From NCBI GenBank assembly GCA_002354205.1, contig DELD01000047.1:1-6768 (forward strand): 6,768 nucleotides of DNA, read 5' to 3'. Shown in pieces: positions 5,318-6,768 of this stretch. A model generated the notes under the pieces. The model saw only the letters and a list, made by a program, of their open reading frames with translations, was not told the origin of the DNA and did not search any database. Origin of the DNA: Micavibrio sp. UBA2705 (GTDB taxonomy: Bacteria; Pseudomonadota; Alphaproteobacteria; Micavibrionales; Micavibrionaceae). Every line of letters starts with the position of its first letter. Within the stretch, counting starts at the first letter, position 1. The position numbers were made by a program, and so were the translations under genes.

Positions 5318-6768
5318 CGTTTTCTTTCTATCCATTATACGGATGCCTTCTATTATACGCTTTCTGATGTCTCTTAGGAAGTCAGAACCGCCTTTAGGAA
5401 GGTTTGTTGTTGTGGCGATGGCCGTAATAATTGATCCGTGTTTAATGAAAATGACAGAAGAACGTTGGCCGATTGCGCCGTCGTTACAATGAATGTCCAG
5501 AGTTTTAAGGTTACGCGTGCTGGTGTCAGGTACGGCTGTAAAGTTGCCGTTACAGCGCAGCTGCGCCGCATTAAGGAACCGTTCAACATAAGCGGTAAAG
5601 TCTGCATTCGGCGGCAAGACGGAGCGCTCTGCGCGGCCTTGTAAATCGCCAGCTTCCCATGCGGTAACGGCTGTGCCTGTTGATTTGTGACGATATGCAC
5701 GGATTTTTAATGCATCAGGGTCAACAACGTATCCAGCCTTCAAGATATTGATGATGTCCTGCGTTAATGATGCGCTTGCCAATGGTGAAGCGTCTTTCCC
5801 GTTAGCGAGGGCATAATCTTCGCCGACACCTTTAAGGAATGAATCCATACGCGTTTCTAGGGAATCGAGGTCGTTGTCGATGTCTTCGCTAATCAGGTCA
5901 ATTTTACTCGGCTGTGCCTTGCCCATACGCATAGCTGATTTAGGGTCAGATATTTTTAAATCATCAGCAAGGAATTCTTCTGGATTGTCACTCAGCATCA
6001 AACCTTTTTTCAGCTTCATGTTTTCAGCTTCAAGGGCCTTGATTTTATCCACCAGTTCTTCTTGGGTGCGGCGGTTACGTTTGCGCGAGATGAGGTCCGC
6101 AATAGGGTTGGCTGTTGTGTCGGCTAGGCGTAGGCGAAGCATTTCTTTTTCGCGCTCAAGCAGCTTAACTTTTTCTTTCCACTGGCTATCAATGTCTTCT
6201 TCGATAAGCCATGGCACTTTGCGGTATTCAATATCATCCGGCGTACCAAGGCCGAGCATTTTACGCACGCCTTCCATAGGTTTTATCTGCTCGAACTCTT
6301 CCTCAATCATAACTTCGGCGAAATCATCAGATAATGCATCAGGGTCATCAAGCAAAGCGAGGAGTTCTTGATCGCTAAAGTCTTCATTGCTTAATTCGTC
6401 AACAATATTTTCGTCATCGTTTTCTGACGTTGCGCCATCATCGTCTAATTCAAGGCTTAATGTGTCGTCAAATAATGTGTCTGTCGTTAAGCTATCAGCC
6501 AGTACAGTCTCTGTTTCTTTATCTTGCTGCGTGGACGCGGCATCGTCTGCACTTAGCGTTTCTAATATGGCTTGGTCTATATCGTCGCTGATTTCTGCAT
6601 TAACGCTATCTGCTTCACCAGATTCTGCCATTGGCGTTAGTGTGTCTTTTTCTGTGACTTCTGCTGTGTCTGAATTAGCCTGCGCCATTGTATCATCCAT
6701 GGTGATCAAAGCGTCTAATGGTACATCGGCGGCGGTGTCGATATCAGACGCTGCGGCGGCGCTTGGTA
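5315..6768 (-). CDS. Large acidic coiled-coil protein of unknown function, linked to type I secretion (partial)
   Basis: I do not recognise this family. The frame is open from the right window edge to TAA at 5315-5317, at least 483 residues. A TTG at 6709 and ATGs at 6700 and 6688 could be starts, but none has a ribosome site, and the 19 codons upstream of 6709 have the same Ala/Asp-rich character, so the true start is probably outside. Numbering from 6709: residues 1-140 are very acidic and low in complexity, likely disordered; 175-240 form charged helices with coiled-coil pattern (KLLEREKEMLRLRLAD; ELVDKIKALEAENMKLKKG), split by a basic RKRNRR patch at 209-214; 315-464 is a compact C-terminal domain with two cysteines, C386 (LRCNGNF) and C408 (DIHCNDG), and the strand SSVIFIKHGSIITAIAT. 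No membrane helix is visible. Its tight link to the HlyD gene suggests a role in the same export machine or its cargo, but this is context only. Confidence 0.75.
   Translation of the reverse strand, partial: PSAAAASDIDTAADVPLDALITMDDTMAQANSDTAEVTEKDTLTPMAESGEADSVNAEISDDIDQAILETLSADDAASTQQDKETETVLADSLTTDTLFDDTLSLELDDDGATSENDDENIVDELSNEDFSDQELLALLDDPDALSDDFAEVMIEEEFEQIKPMEGVRKMLGLGTPDDIEYRKVPWLIEEDIDSQWKEKVKLLEREKEMLRLRLADTTANPIADLISRKRNRRTQEELVDKIKALEAENMKLKKGLMLSDNPEEFLADDLKISDPKSAMRMGKAQPSKIDLISEDIDNDLDSLETRMDSFLKGVGEDYALANGKDASPLASASLTQDIINILKAGYVVDPDALKIRAYRHKSTGTAVTAWEAGDLQGRAERSVLPPNADFTAYVERFLNAAQLRCNGNFTAVPDTSTRNLKTLDIHCNDGAIGQRSSVIFIKHGSIITAIATTTNLPKGGSDFLRDIRKRIIEGIRIMDRKKT

Noticed and set aside
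5874..6371. A 165-codon serine- and arginine-rich open frame on the plus strand
   Set aside because: It lies fully antisense to the acidic coiled-coil gene. Its Ser/Arg/Leu-rich, repetitive composition is what the reverse complement of Glu/Asp/Lys codons gives, and it has no family motif.
1..6768. Mobile element, prophage, CRISPR or defence system
   Set aside because: No transposase, integrase, direct repeat array, tRNA-like attachment site or nuclease gene was seen on either strand; all clear genes are core metabolism, envelope or secretion.

Overview
The window looks like ordinary chromosomal DNA from an alphaproteobacterium of moderate GC content. This rests on recalled family resemblance, not on a search. 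The peroxiredoxin, the COG2945-type hydrolase, the NifS-like desulfurase and the ISC-type ferredoxin all read like alphaproteobacterial versions. One promoter (TTGACA, 17 bases, CTAGCC inside GTGCTAGCC) has the form common in that class. There are no transposases, phage genes, CRISPR arrays, tRNAs or rRNAs.

Layout from left to right. (1) Bases 1-550, minus strand: the N-terminal part of an AsmA/YhdP-like membrane-anchored protein that runs off the left edge. (2) Bases 650-1126, plus strand: a Bcp-type thiol peroxidase, divergent from it and ending in a strong terminator. (3) Bases 1206-1901, minus strand: an alpha/beta hydrolase, convergent with bcp across that terminator, with Thr where the nucleophile Ser is expected. 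(4) Bases 1902-2161: an AT-rich divergent promoter region holding several inverted repeats, including a perfect 9+3+9 palindrome. (5) Bases 2162-3274 and 3302-3637, plus strand: a cysteine desulfurase followed at once by an ISC-type [2Fe-2S] ferredoxin, a small iron-sulfur operon. (6) Bases 3638-4000: a good promoter followed by a 100-codon gene that reads as protein only if one base is removed and one added, probably a pseudogene or a site of sequence errors. (7) Bases 4025-5302 and 5315 to the window end, minus strand: an HlyD-family type I secretion adaptor, and just upstream of it a large acidic coiled-coil protein of unknown function that is still open at the right edge.

The desulfurase can supply sulfur for Fe-S assembly and the ferredoxin can supply electrons. 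The peroxiredoxin beside them is an oxidative-stress enzyme, but nothing in the sequence ties it to them. The HlyD pair belongs to a separate export operon whose ABC ATPase must lie elsewhere, most plausibly beyond the right edge.

I found no convincing new multi-gene system. The points most worth checking are the frameshifted small gene with an intact promoter, the unknown acidic protein coupled to HlyD, the Ser-to-Thr change in the hydrolase, and the cluster of inverted repeats in front of the iron-sulfur operon.
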